Below, piece by piece: positions 17,447 to 28,491 of a DNA stretch of 45,353 nt. The notes beneath the pieces were generated by a model that was not told the origin of the DNA, did no database searches, and worked only from the letters and a program-made list of their open reading frames with translations. The translations under genes were made by a program, and so were the position numbers. Origin of the DNA: Pseudomonadota bacterium (GTDB lineage Bacteria > Pseudomonadota > Gammaproteobacteria > Burkholderiales > Ferrovaceae); assembly GCA_028873535.1 (NCBI GenBank), contig JAGWIJ010000010.1, positions 1 to 45,353 of the forward strand. The letters are read 5' to 3'. Within the stretch, counting starts at the first letter, position 1. Each line of letters begins with the position of its first letter.

Positions 17447-20400
17447 GCCTTCACAGTATAGCCAGCAAGCGCGGATCTGCTGCCGCGCATGAGCTTGAAG
17501 GCCGCCGGAATGACGAACAGCGACAGCAATGGCGCGCTCAACATGCCACCCACCATCGGCGCGGCGATGCGGCTCATCACCTCCGAGCCGGTGCCCTCGC
17601 CGATCATGACCGGAATGAGGCCGGCCAGGATCACCGCCACGGTCATGGCCTTGGGGCGTATGCGCTGCACGGCGCCCTCGCGGATGGCGGCATCCAGCGC
17701 GCCGGCATCGAACACGCCGCCGGCCGCCAGACGCACGGCCACGGCATGGCGCAGGTAGATCAGCATCACCACGCCGAACTCGGCCGCCACCCCGGCCAGC
17801 GCGATGAAGCCGACCACCGTCGCCACCGAGATGCGGAAATCCGCGCACCACATCAGCCACACGCCACCGACCAGCGCAAAGGGCAGCGTGGCCATGATCA
17901 GCGCCGCTTCGTCCAGGCGGCGGAAGGTGAGATAGAGCAGCAGCAGGATGATGGTCAGCGTCACCGGCACCACCACCTGCAGCCGCGCCGAGGCGCGTTC
18001 CAGGTATTCGAACTGCCCGGAATAGGCCACGCTCACCCCGGCCGGCAGGCGCACCTGGGCGGCAATGGCACGGCGCAGGTCGGCCACCACCGCGCCCAGG
18101 TCGCGGTCGCGCACGTCGACATAGACCCAGCCCGACAGGCGGCCGTTCTCGCTTTTCAGCATGGTCGGCCCGTCGCTGACCACGATGCGTGCCACCGATC
18201 CCAGCGTGATCTGCTGGCCCTGGGCGGTCAGCACCGGCAGCCGTCGCAAGGCCTCCGGCGAATCGCGCAGTTCACGCGGATAGCGCAGGTTGATGGGATA
18301 GCGCGCCACGCCGTCGATCACTTCGCCGATGTTGTCGCCGCCCACCGCCGAGCTCACGATCGCCTGCAGTTCAGCGATATTGAGTCCGTAGCGCGCGGCG
18401 GCCGGACGGTCGATCAGCACGTCCAGATAGCGCCCGCCGCCCAGGCGCTCGGCCAGTGCCGAGCTCACGCCCGGAACCTGCCGCGCCACCTGCTCCACCG
18501 CGTGGCTTGCCGCGTCGATCTCGGCCAGGCTGCTGCCCGACAGCTTGACGCCGATCGGGCTCTTGATGCCGGTTGCCAGCATGTCGATGCGATTGCGGAT
18601 CGGCGGCACCCAGATGTTGGAAAGGCCCGGCACCTGCACGGCGCGGTCGAGTTCCTCGACCAGGCGCGCCGGGGTCATGCCGGGCCGCCACTGCGCGCGC
18701 GGCCGGAAGCGGATGGTGGTCTCGAACATCTCGAGCGGCGCCGGATCGGTGGCGGTCTCGGCACGACCCGCCTTGCCCATGACGTGCTCCACCTCCGGCA
18801 CGCTGCGGATCATGCGGTCGGTCAGTTGCAGCAGTTGCGCAGCCTTGGCCGCCGACAGGCCGGGCAGCGCCGAGGGCATGTACAGCAGGTCGCCTTCGTC
18901 GATGGCCGGCATGAACTCGGCACCCAGACGCTGCAGCGGCCACACCATGGTGAGCGCCGTCAGCGCCGCCACCAGCAGTGTCAGGCGCGGCCGCCGCAGC
19001 ACCGCGTCGAGCAGGGGCTGATAGATCCGGATCAGCAGACGGTTGAGCGGATTGCTGCGCTCGTCGGGTATCGCCCCGCGGATCCACAAGCCCATCAGCA
19101 CCGGCACCAGCGTCACCGACAGCAGCGCCGCGCCCGCCATCGCGTAGGTCTTGGTGAGCGCGAGCGGACCGAACAGGCGTCCCTCCTGCGCCTCGAGCGA
19201 GAACACCGGCACGAAGGACAGCGTGATGATCAGCAGCGACAGGAACAGGGCCGGACCGACTTCGCAGGCCGCCGCGGTCACCACTTCCCAGTGCACCGCG
19301 CCCTGCAGCGTCTGACCGGGATGCTGGTGCCGCCAGGCTTCGATGTGCTTGTGGGCGTTCTCGATCATGACGATCGCGGCATCGACCATGGCGCCGATGG
19401 CGATCGCGATGCCGCCCAGCGACATGATGTTGGCGTTGACCCCTTGCAGGCGCATCAGCAGCAGCGCCAGCATGACGCCCAGGGGCAGCGACACCATCGC
19501 CACCAGCGCTGATCGCAGGTGCCACAGGAACACGCCGCACACCAGCGCCACCACCACGAACTCCTCGAGCAGCTTGTGCGCGAGGTTGTCGACGGCACGG
19601 TCGATCAGCTGGCTGCGGTCATACACCGGCACGACCTCCACCCCGGCGGGCAGGCTGGCGCGCAACTCGGCCAGCCGCGTCTTGACGGCGGCGATGGTCT
19701 CGCGCGCATTCTTGCCCGAACGCAGCACCACCACGCCGCCCACCACCTCGCCTTCGCCATCGAGTTCGGCGATGCCCCGACGCATTTCCGGGCCGATCTG
19801 GACGGTCGCCACATCGCCCAGGCGCACCGCGATGCCGCCCCGGCGCAAGCCCAGCGGAATCGCGCGGAAGTCGTCGAGCGTGTGCAGGTAGCCGGTGGCA
19901 CGCACCATGTACTCGGCCTCGCCCATTTCGACCACCGCGCCGCCGGTCTCCTGGTTGGCGGCGCGGATGGCGTCGATCACGCTGGCCTGGGTGATGCCAT
20001 AGGCCGCCAGCCGGACAGGATCGGGCTGCACCTGGTACTGCCTGACCATGCCGCCCAGGGTCGCCACTTCGGACACATTGGGCAGGCTTTTCAGCTCATA
20101 GCGCAGGAACCAGTCCTGCAAGGCGCGCAACTGCGCCACGTCGTGCCTGCCGCTGCGGTCGACCAGCGCGTACTCGTAGATCCACCCCACCCCGGTGGCG
20201 TCGGGTCCCAGCGCCGGCCGCGCAGCGGCTGGCAGCCGGCCCTGGATCTGGTTGAGATATTCGAGCACGCGCGAACGCGCCCAGTAGGCATCGGTGCCTT
20301 CCTCGAACAGCACGTAGACGAAGGAATCGCCGAAGAAGGAATAGGCGCGCACGGTCTTGGCACCCGGCACCGACATCATGGTGGTGGCCAGCGGCCAGGT

Positions 20401-20595
20401 GACCAGGTTCTCGACGATCTGCGGCGCCTGTCCCGGGAAACCGGTGCGGATGATCACCTGCACATCCGACAGGTCCGGCAGGGCATCGACCGGCGTCTGG
20501 CGCACCGCCCAGCCACCCGCCACCAGCAGCAGCAGGCAGGGCAGCAGCACCAGCAGGCGGTTGGCCACCGCCCAGAGGATCAGGCGCGCGATCAT
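17443..20595 (-). CDS. cusA: Copper/silver efflux RND pump CusA
   Basis: A 1050-residue inner-membrane RND pump exporting Cu(I)/Ag(I) from cytoplasm or periplasm with proton exchange. The monovalent-metal signature of TM4 is present ([19 protein letters not shown]) with D405 and E412. The three methionines that bind metal in E. coli CusA fall at the same numbers: M573 (LLYMPS), M623 (PLEMFET) and M672 ([14 protein letters not shown]). Length and motifs such as [16 protein letters not shown] and [17 protein letters not shown] agree closely with CusA/SilA. It overlaps cusB upstream and the secreted-protein gene downstream, each by ATGA. Substrate assignment is unusually secure for a sequence-only call. 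Confidence 0.97.
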   Translation of the reverse strand: MIARLILWAVANRLLVLLPCLLLLVAGGWAVRQTPVDALPDLSDVQVIIRTGFPGQAPQIVENLVTWPLATTMMSVPGAKTVRAYSFFGDSFVYVLFEEGTDAYWARSRVLEYLNQIQGRLPAAARPALGPDATGVGWIYEYALVDRSGRHDVAQLRALQDWFLRYELKSLPNVSEVATLGGMVRQYQVQPDPVRLAAYGITQASVIDAIRAANQETGGAVVEMGEAEYMVRATGYLHTLDDFRAIPLGLRRGGIAVRLGDVATVQIGPEMRRGIAELDGEGEVVGGVVVLRSGKNARETIAAVKTRLAELRASLPAGVEVVPVYDRSQLIDRAVDNLAHKLLEEFVVVALVCGVFLWHLRSALVAMVSLPLGVMLALLLMRLQGVNANIMSLGGIAIAIGAMVDAAIVMIENAHKHIEAWRHQHPGQTLQGAVHWEVVTAAACEVGPALFLSLLIITLSFVPVFSLEAQEGRLFGPLALTKTYAMAGAALLSVTLVPVLMGLWIRGAIPDERSNPLNRLLIRIYQPLLDAVLRRPRLTLLVAALTALTMVWPLQRLGAEFMPAIDEGDLLYMPSALPGLSAAKAAQLLQLTDRMIRSVPEVEHVMGKAGRAETATDPAPLEMFETTIRFRPRAQWRPGMTPARLVEELDRAVQVPGLSNIWVPPIRNRIDMLATGIKSPIGVKLSGSSLAEIDAASHAVEQVARQVPGVSSALAERLGGGRYLDVLIDRPAAARYGLNIAELQAIVSSAVGGDNIGEVIDGVARYPINLRYPRELRDSPEALRRLPVLTAQGQQITLGSVARIVVSDGPTMLKSENGRLSGWVYVDVRDRDLGAVVADLRRAIAAQVRLPAGVSVAYSGQFEYLERASARLQVVVPVTLTIILLLLYLTFRRLDEAALIMATLPFALVGGVWLMWCADFRISVATVVGFIALAGVAAEFGVVMLIYLRHAVAVRLAAGGVFDAGALDAAIREGAVQRIRPKAMTVAVILAGLIPVMIGEGTGSEVMSRIAAPMVGGMLSAPLLSLFVIPAAFKLMRGSRSALAGYTVKA

Positions 20596-21920
20596 GGCGC
20601 ATTCCCGGCCGGCGCCAGACGCGCCATCACCCCTTTCAGGCTGGCCTCGGAGTCGATCAGGAACTGGCCGGACGCCACCACCTGCTCGCCCTCGTGCAGG
20701 CCCGCCAGGATGCCGATGCGCTCCCCGGATTCGGTACCCAGGCGCACTTCGACCGGCACATAGCGGCCGTCCTTGCCCGCCACGATCACCAGATCGCGCG
20801 TGCCGGTGCGGATCACCGCTTCGCTGGGCACCTGCAGCGTTGCGGCCTGCGCCGGCGGCGTCAGTTGCGCCGTGCCGAACATGCCCGGCCGCAGACGGCC
20901 GGCGGCAGGCAGCTCGGCGCGCACGCGCACCGTGTGGGCGTCAGCATTGGCCTCCGGCAGGAGGCTCTGCACGCGCGCACGGAAGGTGCTGCCCGGCAGG
21001 CCCGGAAACGTGGCCGACAACGCCATGCCGGGCGCCAGCAGGCCGGCCTGCGCCTCCGGCACGGCGGCCTCCAGCCACACCGAGCCCAGTCCGTTGATGC
21101 GCACCAGGTTCGCGCCGGCCGCCACGGTCATGCCGGCACGCACGTCGAGCGACTGGATCACGCCGGCGATCGGCGCCGTGATGACCTGCGTGGCCTCGGC
21201 CTGTCCTGCCGCCGCGACGCGCGCGATCAGTGCCGCGCTCATGCCGAGCAGTTGCAGTCGCGCGCGCGCGGCGTCCGCCAGCGCGGCGTCGCCGGTCTTC
21301 AGCACAGCGAGGTATTCGCTCTGCGCGCCCGCCCAGTCGGGCAGCAGCAGCTCGACCAGCGGTGCACCGGCCGCCACCACATCGCCCGGCGCATGCGGCC
21401 AGGCGCGTTCGACGAACGCCGCCGCGCGCGCCTGCACCACCGCCACCTGACGATCGTTGAACTGCACGCTGACCGGTACCGTGATCGCCGGTGCCAGCAC
21501 GCTGCGCTCGACCGCAGCCAGTCGCACGCCCAGCCGGCTGGTGGCCGCCGTGCTGATGCTCAGGCCCTGCTCGCGCGCCGGCGCTTCGGCATAGCGCGGC
21601 ACCAGCTCCATGTCCATGAAGGGCGACTTGCCCGGATTGTCGAAGTGCTGGTCGGGCTTCATCGGGTCGTACCAGTACAGCACGCGTGCGCTGGCAGCGG
21701 CCGGTGCAGCGCTGACAGCGGCGCCCATCGCGTCGGCGGCTGCCGGCGCCGATCCAGCTGCTGATGCCGGCTGGCCGGCGCCGGCGCGCGCCTGACCAGC
21801 GGCCATGCCGGTCTCGGCAGGGGCCGCCTGCCGGCCCAGCCGGAAGCCGCCATAGCCCGCCATGACCAGCAGCAGCGCCGCTGCCACCCAGACCAGACGT
21901 CCCTGTGGGTTGACGTTCAT
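20592..21920 (-). CDS. cusB: Cu/Ag efflux periplasmic adaptor CusB
   Basis: A 442-residue membrane fusion protein linking CusA to CusC. TM/signal anchor lies at residues 9-26. An Ala/Gly-rich linker leads to a heavy-metal-binding domain at 82-110 ([20 protein letters not shown], then MDMELVPRY), the form typical of Cus/Sil adaptors. The barrel-sandwich and hairpin follow ([46 protein letters not shown]), then [23 protein letters not shown], the beta-barrel and the membrane-proximal domain ending [19 protein letters not shown]. The ATG at 21920 overlaps the cusC stop. A longer in-frame extension upstream lies inside cusC and is rejected. Confidence 0.95.
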   Translation of the reverse strand: MNVNPQGRLVWVAAALLLVMAGYGGFRLGRQAAPAETGMAAGQARAGAGQPASAAGSAPAAADAMGAAVSAAPAAASARVLYWYDPMKPDQHFDNPGKSPFMDMELVPRYAEAPAREQGLSISTAATSRLGVRLAAVERSVLAPAITVPVSVQFNDRQVAVVQARAAAFVERAWPHAPGDVVAAGAPLVELLLPDWAGAQSEYLAVLKTGDAALADAARARLQLLGMSAALIARVAAAGQAEATQVITAPIAGVIQSLDVRAGMTVAAGANLVRINGLGSVWLEAAVPEAQAGLLAPGMALSATFPGLPGSTFRARVQSLLPEANADAHTVRVRAELPAAGRLRPGMFGTAQLTPPAQAATLQVPSEAVIRTGTRDLVIVAGKDGRYVPVEVRLGTESGERIGILAGLHEGEQVVASGQFLIDSEASLKGVMARLAPAGNAP

Positions 21921-23167
21921 GGCTGCTCCTCCCCATAGGCAAAATGCAGGCGCGCAGCCACCACACGGCGCTCGCCGTCGAGTTCGAGCACGCGCAGGCG
22001 CTGATCGAGCAGATCGCGCCGTGCCGCCAGCACTTCCACCAGACGCACGCGGCCGGCTGCGTAGCCCGCCAGCAGCAGGTCCACCTTCTGCTGCGCCAGC
22101 GGCACGGCCTGACCGCGCGCGCGTTCGAGCTGGCTTGTCAGCGCCGTCCATTCGGCCACGTCGCTGTCGAGTTCCTGCGCGTGGTCACGCACCAGTGCCT
22201 CGCGCTCGGACGCCACGCGCTCCTCGGCCAGGCGCCGCGCCGCGATCACCGGATCGTTGCGCTGGTCGCTGCCGATCGGCAGCTCGAAATTGAACTGCAG
22301 CGACACCATGTCACCGAACTGGCCACCGCGCCGCTGATACGCCACCTCGACCGACCAGTCCGAACTCTTGCGCGCCTCGGCCTCGGCCAATGCGGCCTCG
22401 GCACGGCGCGTCTGTGCCGTAAAAGCCTCGACCTCGGGATGGACCGCCAGGTGCTCGTGCAACTGCGACGGGTCGACCGCAAACTCGGGCGCCTGCTCCG
22501 GCAGCGGCAGCCCGGCGGATTCGCCGACCAGACGGCGCAGGCCGGCGCGCGCCTTGGCGCTGTCCCGGCGCAGCGCATCGCGACGGTCGGCCAGCTGGGC
22601 GGCCTCCTGCGCCGGCGCCAGGGCATCGGCCGGTTCGGCACGGCCGCTGGCCACCTGTGCGGTGATGGTCATGGCCAGCAACTGGTTTTCGTGCTCGAGT
22701 GCGGCGAACACGCCATTGCGCCGCTCCAGCGACCACAGCGACAGCCACGCCGTCGCGGTCTCGCGCCGCAACTGCTGGCGCGCCACGCCGAGTCCGGCGC
22801 GGCTCACGGCCACTTCGGCCTCGGCCTGCGCAACGGCGGCGCGCCGCTTGGCGGCACTCGGCACTTCCTGCATCACGCCGATGCGCTGCATGGTCATGAA
22901 GTCGCGATCGAACAGGCCGCGCTCGGCCCCGGTGACCGGGAAGTTGTCGAGGCCGGCAATCAGCCTGGGATTGGGCAGGGCGCCGGCCGGCAGGGCCTCG
23001 CTACTGGTGGCGGCGATATCGGCGCGCGCCATGGCCAGCCTGGGGGCATCGCGCTCGGCGATCTGCAAGGCGTCTTCGAGCAGCAGCGGCTGTGCTGCCG
23101 CCGGCCACGCCAGACAAAGTGCGGCCGCGACGGCGAGCGCCGGCCGGCAAGCAGGTGACGGAAACAT
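21917..23167 (-). CDS. cusC: Cu/Ag efflux outer-membrane channel, CusC/CzcC-type
   Basis: A 416-residue TolC-like outer-membrane factor. The signal peptide runs from MFPSPACRPALAVAAALCLA to AQP, without a lipobox, so it is probably not lipidated. Two OEP repeats follow, with long Ala/Glu/Arg-rich helices and the motifs LPNPRLIAGLDNFPVTG and RRGGQFGDMVSLQFNFELPI, the latter common in the CzcC/CusC group. The start at 23167 is chosen for the AGGAG Shine-Dalgarno and signal peptide; an in-frame ATG at 23206 is possible. CusC function is inferred from position directly before cusB-cusA. Confidence 0.88.
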   Translation of the reverse strand: MFPSPACRPALAVAAALCLAWPAAAQPLLLEDALQIAERDAPRLAMARADIAATSSEALPAGALPNPRLIAGLDNFPVTGAERGLFDRDFMTMQRIGVMQEVPSAAKRRAAVAQAEAEVAVSRAGLGVARQQLRRETATAWLSLWSLERRNGVFAALEHENQLLAMTITAQVASGRAEPADALAPAQEAAQLADRRDALRRDSAKARAGLRRLVGESAGLPLPEQAPEFAVDPSQLHEHLAVHPEVEAFTAQTRRAEAALAEAEARKSSDWSVEVAYQRRGGQFGDMVSLQFNFELPIGSDQRNDPVIAARRLAEERVASEREALVRDHAQELDSDVAEWTALTSQLERARGQAVPLAQQKVDLLLAGYAAGRVRLVEVLAARRDLLDQRLRVLELDGERRVVAARLHFAYGEEQP

Positions 23168-23187
23168 GGATTCACTCCTGGAAGCGC

Positions 23188-23208
23188 GAGTGCGGACATG
23201 CCGCACTC
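23188..23208 (-). other. Intercistronic hairpin between the CzcI-like gene and cusC
   Basis: A perfect 8-base inverted repeat (GAGTGCGG, 5-base loop, CCGCACTC) lies between the stop of the CzcI-like gene (23255) and the cusC Shine-Dalgarno. There is no T-run, so it is more likely an mRNA-stability or partial-attenuation element than a full terminator. Confidence 0.45.
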
Positions 23209-23254
23209 CAAGGCGCCGGCGGGCAGGCCACCGGCGGCAGGCATTCGCGTGGCT

Positions 23255-23626
23255 TCAGGCCAGCGGCAGGCGCGGCGGGCGCTCGGGCGCCGCCAGGGTA
23301 ACCGACGCGTAGCGGTCCAGGGGTTCGGGGAAAGCCATCACCGCCGGCAGCACTGCGGCACGCCAGGCCTGCGTCACCGCTGGCAAGGTTGCCAGCGCAC
23401 AGGCATTGCAGGCCGCGCAGCCATCATCGCCGGGCGGCGCTGGATGGCCGCGCGTGGCGGGTACGCCGTCCGCATGCGTCGCGTGACAGGACGGCTGCGC
23501 TGCCAGCGCGGTCTTCGTCGCGGCCGCCGCCAGCCCTGCCGTGACCGGCATGACGGCTGCCGCCAGTCCCTGCCAGGACAGCGCGCAGACCAGCCACAGG
23601 ATGAGGAGCAAGGGACGCGTTTTCAC
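23255..23626 (-). CDS. Small periplasmic Cys/His protein, CzcI/DUF2946-like
   Basis: A 123-residue protein preceding cusC. It starts at GTG 23626 with a signal sequence (MKTRPLLLILWLVCALSWQG, cleavage after about residue 24). The mature part has C47-H48, H51, H61 and a CxxCxxC cluster (C70, C73, C76), and ends PERPPRLPLA. Small exported proteins with a His/Cys segment and a Pro/Arg tail are common as first genes of czc and cus operons (CzcI-like, DUF2946-like), where they are thought to act in sensing or metal handling. The family call is by pattern and position. The frame continues upstream without coding character, so the start is moderately certain. Confidence 0.68.
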   Translation of the reverse strand: MKTRPLLLILWLVCALSWQGLAAAVMPVTAGLAAAATKTALAAQPSCHATHADGVPATRGHPAPPGDDGCAACNACALATLPAVTQAWRAAVLPAVMAFPEPLDRYASVTLAAPERPPRLPLA

Positions 23627-23761
23627 GCCGATAGTGTGGCCGCAATGCAGCAGAATGGGAAGCCTTACCGCGCGGCGGCGCCAGCGAGGGCCCTGCCCGT
23701 GATGGCGTCTCGATGATTTCGCCCTGGCCCGTCTTCGCGGACGGCAGGGGCGTGCCCCGCA

Positions 23762-23775
23762 GGAAAGCGCTATCA
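23762..23775. promoter_or_regulatory. Variant LacI-type operator over the lacI ribosome-binding site
   Basis: GGAAAGCGCTATCA matches the locus operator TGAAAGCGCTTTCA at 12 of 14 positions. It overlaps the Shine-Dalgarno AGGAAAG and the first base of the regulator ATG at 23775. Binding there would give autoregulation. Being imperfect, it may be a weak site or chance. Confidence 0.45.
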
Positions 23776-24896
23776 TGCGCTTCCACCATGCACCGCATTC
23801 CCCTCCATCCCTGATGGCGAAGCCCAGCCAGCCGCGCCCGATTGCGCGCAAGGAACCGGCCGTCCCGACTCTCGAGATGGTGGCCGCCGCTGCCGGCGTG
23901 TCGCCGAGCACCGTGTCGCGCCTGCTCAACGGCACCGCCAAGGTCAGCGCGGACAAGCGCAAGGCCGTCGAGTCCGCGATCAGGAAGCTGGATTTCGTCG
24001 CCAATCCGGTGGCCAGCGGCCTGGCCGGGGGGCGCAGCCGGAGCATCGGCGTCATCACGCAGGCGCTCGGCAGCCCCTTCTACGGCAATGGCCTGCTGGG
24101 CATCGAGGATGTGCTGGTCGAATCCAACTACGCACCGCTGTATGTCAGCGGGCACTGGCGGCCACGCGATGAACAGCGCTGCCTGGCCTTGCTGGAGTCG
24201 CGGCGCGTCGACGGCATGATCATCCTGACGCCCAGCCTGCCGGACGCCGACCTGCTGGCACTGGCGCAGCGCGTGCCGCTGGTGGTCACCGGACGCAGCC
24301 TGCTGGGGCCACGGCTGTGCAGCCTGGACTTCGACAACACCGAAGGCGCACGCCTCGCAACCGAGCACCTGATCGCGCTCGGCCACACCCGGATCGCCTT
24401 CATCAAGGGCACCGCCAGCCACCCCGATGCCGTCGAGCGGCTGCGTGGCTATCGCATCGCCCTCAAGGCGCATGGCATTCCCTTCGATGCGGCGCTGACC
24501 GCCCAGGGCCATTTCATCGAAAGCGGCGGCGCGCAGGCCACTGAAGCGCTGCTGGCAGCCGACGTGAAGTTCACCGCACTGCTGGCCGCCAACGACCAGA
24601 TGGCCTATGGCGCCGCGCTGGCGCTTTACCGGCGCGGACTGCGGGTGCCGGAGCAGGTCTCGCTGGTCGGCTTCGACGACCTGATGGGCTCGAGCTACAC
24701 GCTGCCGCCGCTGACCTCGGTGCGCCATTCGATCCACGAGATCGGCCGCCTGGCCGCGCACGCGGTGATCGCGCTGATCCGTGGCGAGCCGTTCAGCGAT
24801 CCCGTCCCGGCACCGCAACTCATGGTGCGCGAATCCTGCGGCCCGGTCGCCGGCAGCCGCCGGCACGGCCGGACCGGAACCCGCCAAGTCGTTTGA
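23775..24896 (+). CDS. LacI-family transcriptional repressor of the beta-glucan locus
   Basis: A 373-residue LacI/GalR regulator. The DNA-binding helix-turn-helix and hinge lie near 30-85 (TLEMVAAAAGVSPSTVSRLL, NGTAKVSADKRKAVESAIRK and a following VASGL-type hinge helix). The periplasmic-binding-like sensor domain contains RSIGVITQALGSPFYGNG, GMIILTP, GRSLLGP, AFIKGTASHPDAVERLRGYR and VSLVGFDDL. ATG 23775 has an AGGAAAG Shine-Dalgarno; ATG 23814 (360 residues) is an alternative nearer the HTH. The palindromes at 24936, 35370, 37713, 37869 and 37893 have the AAAGCGCTTT core known for this family, so it most likely represses the GH81, transport, GH17 and lipoprotein genes. The inducer would be a glucan oligosaccharide or glucose derivative (inference). 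Confidence 0.9.
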   Translation: MRFHHAPHSPPSLMAKPSQPRPIARKEPAVPTLEMVAAAAGVSPSTVSRLLNGTAKVSADKRKAVESAIRKLDFVANPVASGLAGGRSRSIGVITQALGSPFYGNGLLGIEDVLVESNYAPLYVSGHWRPRDEQRCLALLESRRVDGMIILTPSLPDADLLALAQRVPLVVTGRSLLGPRLCSLDFDNTEGARLATEHLIALGHTRIAFIKGTASHPDAVERLRGYRIALKAHGIPFDAALTAQGHFIESGGAQATEALLAADVKFTALLAANDQMAYGAALALYRRGLRVPEQVSLVGFDDLMGSSYTLPPLTSVRHSIHEIGRLAAHAVIALIRGEPFSDPVPAPQLMVRESCGPVAGSRRHGRTGTRQVV

Positions 24897-24922
24897 CATC
24901 GCGCCGCGCAGGCGTCTACCAT
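24893..24922 (+). promoter_or_regulatory. Predicted sigma-70 promoter of the GH81 gene
   Basis: A perfect -35 TTGACA (24893-24898), which contains the lacI stop codon, is followed after 18 bases by TACCAT (24917-24922). The operator begins 14 bases later, so repressor would cover the start of transcription. Confidence 0.6.
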
Positions 24923-24935
24923 CGGTCGCATCATG

Positions 24936-24949
24936 TGAAAGCGCTTTCA
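24936..24949. promoter_or_regulatory. Perfect LacI-family operator upstream of GH81
   Basis: TGAAAGCGCTTTCA, a perfect 14-base palindrome with the central CG typical of LacI-family sites. It lies between the predicted -10 and the GH81 ATG at 24980. Identical copies occur at four other positions in this locus. Confidence 0.85.
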
Positions 24950-24979
24950 TACACAATGGCGCTGCGCGAGGAGAGCTCG

Positions 24980-27394
24980 ATGGATGTTGCGGCAGGCTGC
25001 ACAGGCAGGTGGGCGCGCGCCGCGCGCCTTGTGTCGAACGCGCAGGCGCCGCTCGCCAAGGCCCGGCCAGCCCGCGGACGATGGACACCGGCGCTGCTGG
25101 CCGCCATCGCGGCCGTCGCGAGCGGAACGTTGCCGCTGCCGGCGGCCGCTGACGACAGCGGTGCGCGCAACGTGGGACTGGCCCAGGTCTTCGCGGCGCC
25201 ACATGCCGGGGCCCTGTCGACACCGCCGGTGACGCCTGAGGCCTTCGGCCGCACCGCCGAAATGCACGCCCGGGCGGCCCCCACCAACCAATGGTTCTCC
25301 TCGCTGCTGTTCGGTCGCTGGTCACAGGTGCTGCATGCCCATCCGGCCACCTACCTGGCCGGCGCCGATGGCTTCGAGATCGGCTATCCGCACCAGACCA
25401 CGGTCGATGCCGGGGGGCGTGGCAAGGACATCGCCTATCCGCACCATGCCGCACTGACACTGATCCCGACCGGCTTCCAGGCGCTCGATGCCCGCCTGGC
25501 CGGCCAGGGTGATTTCTCGGTCACCGTGAGGATGGGCGACGCCAGCGGCCAGGCGCTGTCGGCCACTCTGCTGCACGGCAGCCCTTTCAGCTACTACACA
25601 CTGAGCAGCGGCGGCGTGCGCGTGAAGCTGGCCGCGGGCGCCCATCGATGCGCCACCGCGGTGCCGGCGCAGGAACTGTGCGTGGAGGCGCTGGACCGCC
25701 AGTTCGCGCTGTTCGCGCCACCCGACGCCCACTGGAATGCCGCCGACAGCGGCGAGCCGGTGCTGGAATTCGGCGCCTCCGGGCGTTTCCTTTCGGTGGC
25801 CCTGCTGCCGGATGCGCTGCCTGCCACGCTGGCCGAATTCCGCCGCCATGCCTATGCCTTCGTCACCGACACGCGCGTGGACTGGCATTACGACCCGGCC
25901 ACGAGCCAGGTGGAGACGCGCTTCAGCGCCACCGTCGAGCCGCGCGTGGCGGGTGCCGACACTGCCCTGCTGGGGCTGTATCCACACCAGGAGCGTGCCC
26001 TGGTCGATGTCCCGGCGCAGCGCTTCCGCTTCGACTCGGTGCGCGGCGCCATCCTCACCGTGAGCCGCAACAGCTTCCGTACCGTCTACACCTGGCACGG
26101 CATCCTGCCGTTCTGGCCGGGGCTGGAAGACCCGGCCGATCGGCAGCGCCTGGCCAGCGTGCTCAATGGCGATGCCGCGCGCTCACGCAATCTGTTCAGC
26201 GTGCAGATGGGACGCGGCACCTACTGGTACGGCAAGGCCCTTTCAGCCGTGGCGCAGCTCATGGACATCGCCGAGCAGGAGGGCGATGCCAGCATGCGCG
26301 ACGCACAGCTGGCGAGCCTGCGGCAGCGCATGGAGACCTGGTTCGGCGGCAGCAACCGCGCCAGCTACTTCGTCCAGGATGCGCGACTCGGCACTGTGGT
26401 CGGCTATCCGGACGAGTACGGCAGCGTCACGCACATGAATGATCACCACTTCCACTACGGCTACTGGATCAATGCCGCAGCCCAGGTGGCGCTGCGCGAC
26501 CGTGACTGGGCCGACCCCGCTCATTGGGGTGGCATGGTCGACCTGCTCGTCCGCGACGTCGGCACCGCCGAGCGCGGCCGTGCCGATTTCCCCTTCCTGC
26601 GCAACTTCGATGCCTATGAAGGCCACTCCTGGGCCTCGGGCGACGCCGTCTCCAGCGATGGCAACAACCAGGAATCGTCGTCCGAGGCGGTCAATGCCTG
26701 GGCCGGCCTGGTGCTGTGGGGCGAGGCGACCGGCAACCGGGCGCTGCGCGACCAGGGCATCTGGATGTACACGCTCGAAACGGAGGCCATCCGCAACTAC
26801 TGGTTCGACGCCGGCGGCGTGCTGTTCCCGCCGGAATACGGCGGGCGCGCAGTGGCGGCACAGGTATTCGGTGGCCGCTACGCCTACAACACCTGGTGGA
26901 CCGAGGAGCCGCGCCAGATCCAGGGCATCAATCTGATCCCGATCACCCCGGCCTCGGTCTACCTGGCGTACGGTCCGGACTACATCCACCGCTTCAATGC
27001 GGCGCTGGCGCCCGAGGTGAAGGCCTACCGTGCACGCGGCATGAGCGACGGCACGCCGGATGACGTCTGGCAGGACCTGCACGCCTCCTTCCTGGCGCTG
27101 GCCGACCCGCCTGCGGCGCTGGCCCAGTGGAAGCCGCGCGGCAGCACTGAGCTCGGCGAGACGCGTTCACATACCCTGTTCTGGCTGCTCAGCCTCAAGG
27201 AAATGGGCCCCCCCGATCTCACGGTGACCGCCGACACCGCGCTGTACGGGGTGTTCCGCACACCGGGCGGCGCGCGCACCTACCTCGCCTACAACCCCAT
27301 GGATACGCCGATCGAGGTGCGCTTCAGCGATGGACAGCCGCTCGCGGTGCCAGCGCACAGCCTGGCGCGCGTCCATGGCAGCACGATACCCTGA
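24980..27394 (+). CDS. GH81 endo-beta-1,3-glucanase (laminarinase)
   Basis: An 804-residue secreted glycoside hydrolase family 81 enzyme, an inverting endo-beta-1,3-glucanase. A long basic N-terminal signal region (hydrophobic core TPALLAAIAAVASGTLPLPAAA, cleavage near residue 58) precedes the GH81 fold. Family motifs include TNQWFSSLLFGRW, MNDHHFHYGYWINAAAQVAL (putative catalytic acid D488), FPFLRNFDAYEGHSWASGD and NNQESSSEAVNAWAGL (catalytic-pair E565/E569). ATG 24980 is preceded by GAGGAGAG; ATG 24956 is an alternative. The operator and promoter immediately upstream place it under the LacI repressor. It would cut laminarin or fungal and oomycete cell-wall glucan outside the cell. Confidence 0.93.
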   Translation: MDVAAGCTGRWARAARLVSNAQAPLAKARPARGRWTPALLAAIAAVASGTLPLPAAADDSGARNVGLAQVFAAPHAGALSTPPVTPEAFGRTAEMHARAAPTNQWFSSLLFGRWSQVLHAHPATYLAGADGFEIGYPHQTTVDAGGRGKDIAYPHHAALTLIPTGFQALDARLAGQGDFSVTVRMGDASGQALSATLLHGSPFSYYTLSSGGVRVKLAAGAHRCATAVPAQELCVEALDRQFALFAPPDAHWNAADSGEPVLEFGASGRFLSVALLPDALPATLAEFRRHAYAFVTDTRVDWHYDPATSQVETRFSATVEPRVAGADTALLGLYPHQERALVDVPAQRFRFDSVRGAILTVSRNSFRTVYTWHGILPFWPGLEDPADRQRLASVLNGDAARSRNLFSVQMGRGTYWYGKALSAVAQLMDIAEQEGDASMRDAQLASLRQRMETWFGGSNRASYFVQDARLGTVVGYPDEYGSVTHMNDHHFHYGYWINAAAQVALRDRDWADPAHWGGMVDLLVRDVGTAERGRADFPFLRNFDAYEGHSWASGDAVSSDGNNQESSSEAVNAWAGLVLWGEATGNRALRDQGIWMYTLETEAIRNYWFDAGGVLFPPEYGGRAVAAQVFGGRYAYNTWWTEEPRQIQGINLIPITPASVYLAYGPDYIHRFNAALAPEVKAYRARGMSDGTPDDVWQDLHASFLALADPPAALAQWKPRGSTELGETRSHTLFWLLSLKEMGPPDLTVTADTALYGVFRTPGGARTYLAYNPMDTPIEVRFSDGQPLAVPAHSLARVHGSTIP

Positions 27395-27427
27395 GGAGGA
27401 TCGGCCGGCGGCGCCGCAGCGGGGCCG

Positions 27428-28483
<1,056 letters not shown>

Positions 28484-28491
28484 GTTCCTCC

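Noticed and set aside
17332-19512. Open frame of 726 codons on the plus strand
   Set aside because: Antisense shadow of cusA with the same His/Arg/Gln-rich composition.
23424-25460. Open frame of 678 codons on the minus strand
   Set aside because: Runs antisense through lacI and the GH81 start; only its 3' end region overlaps the CzcI-like gene, which is read in another frame.
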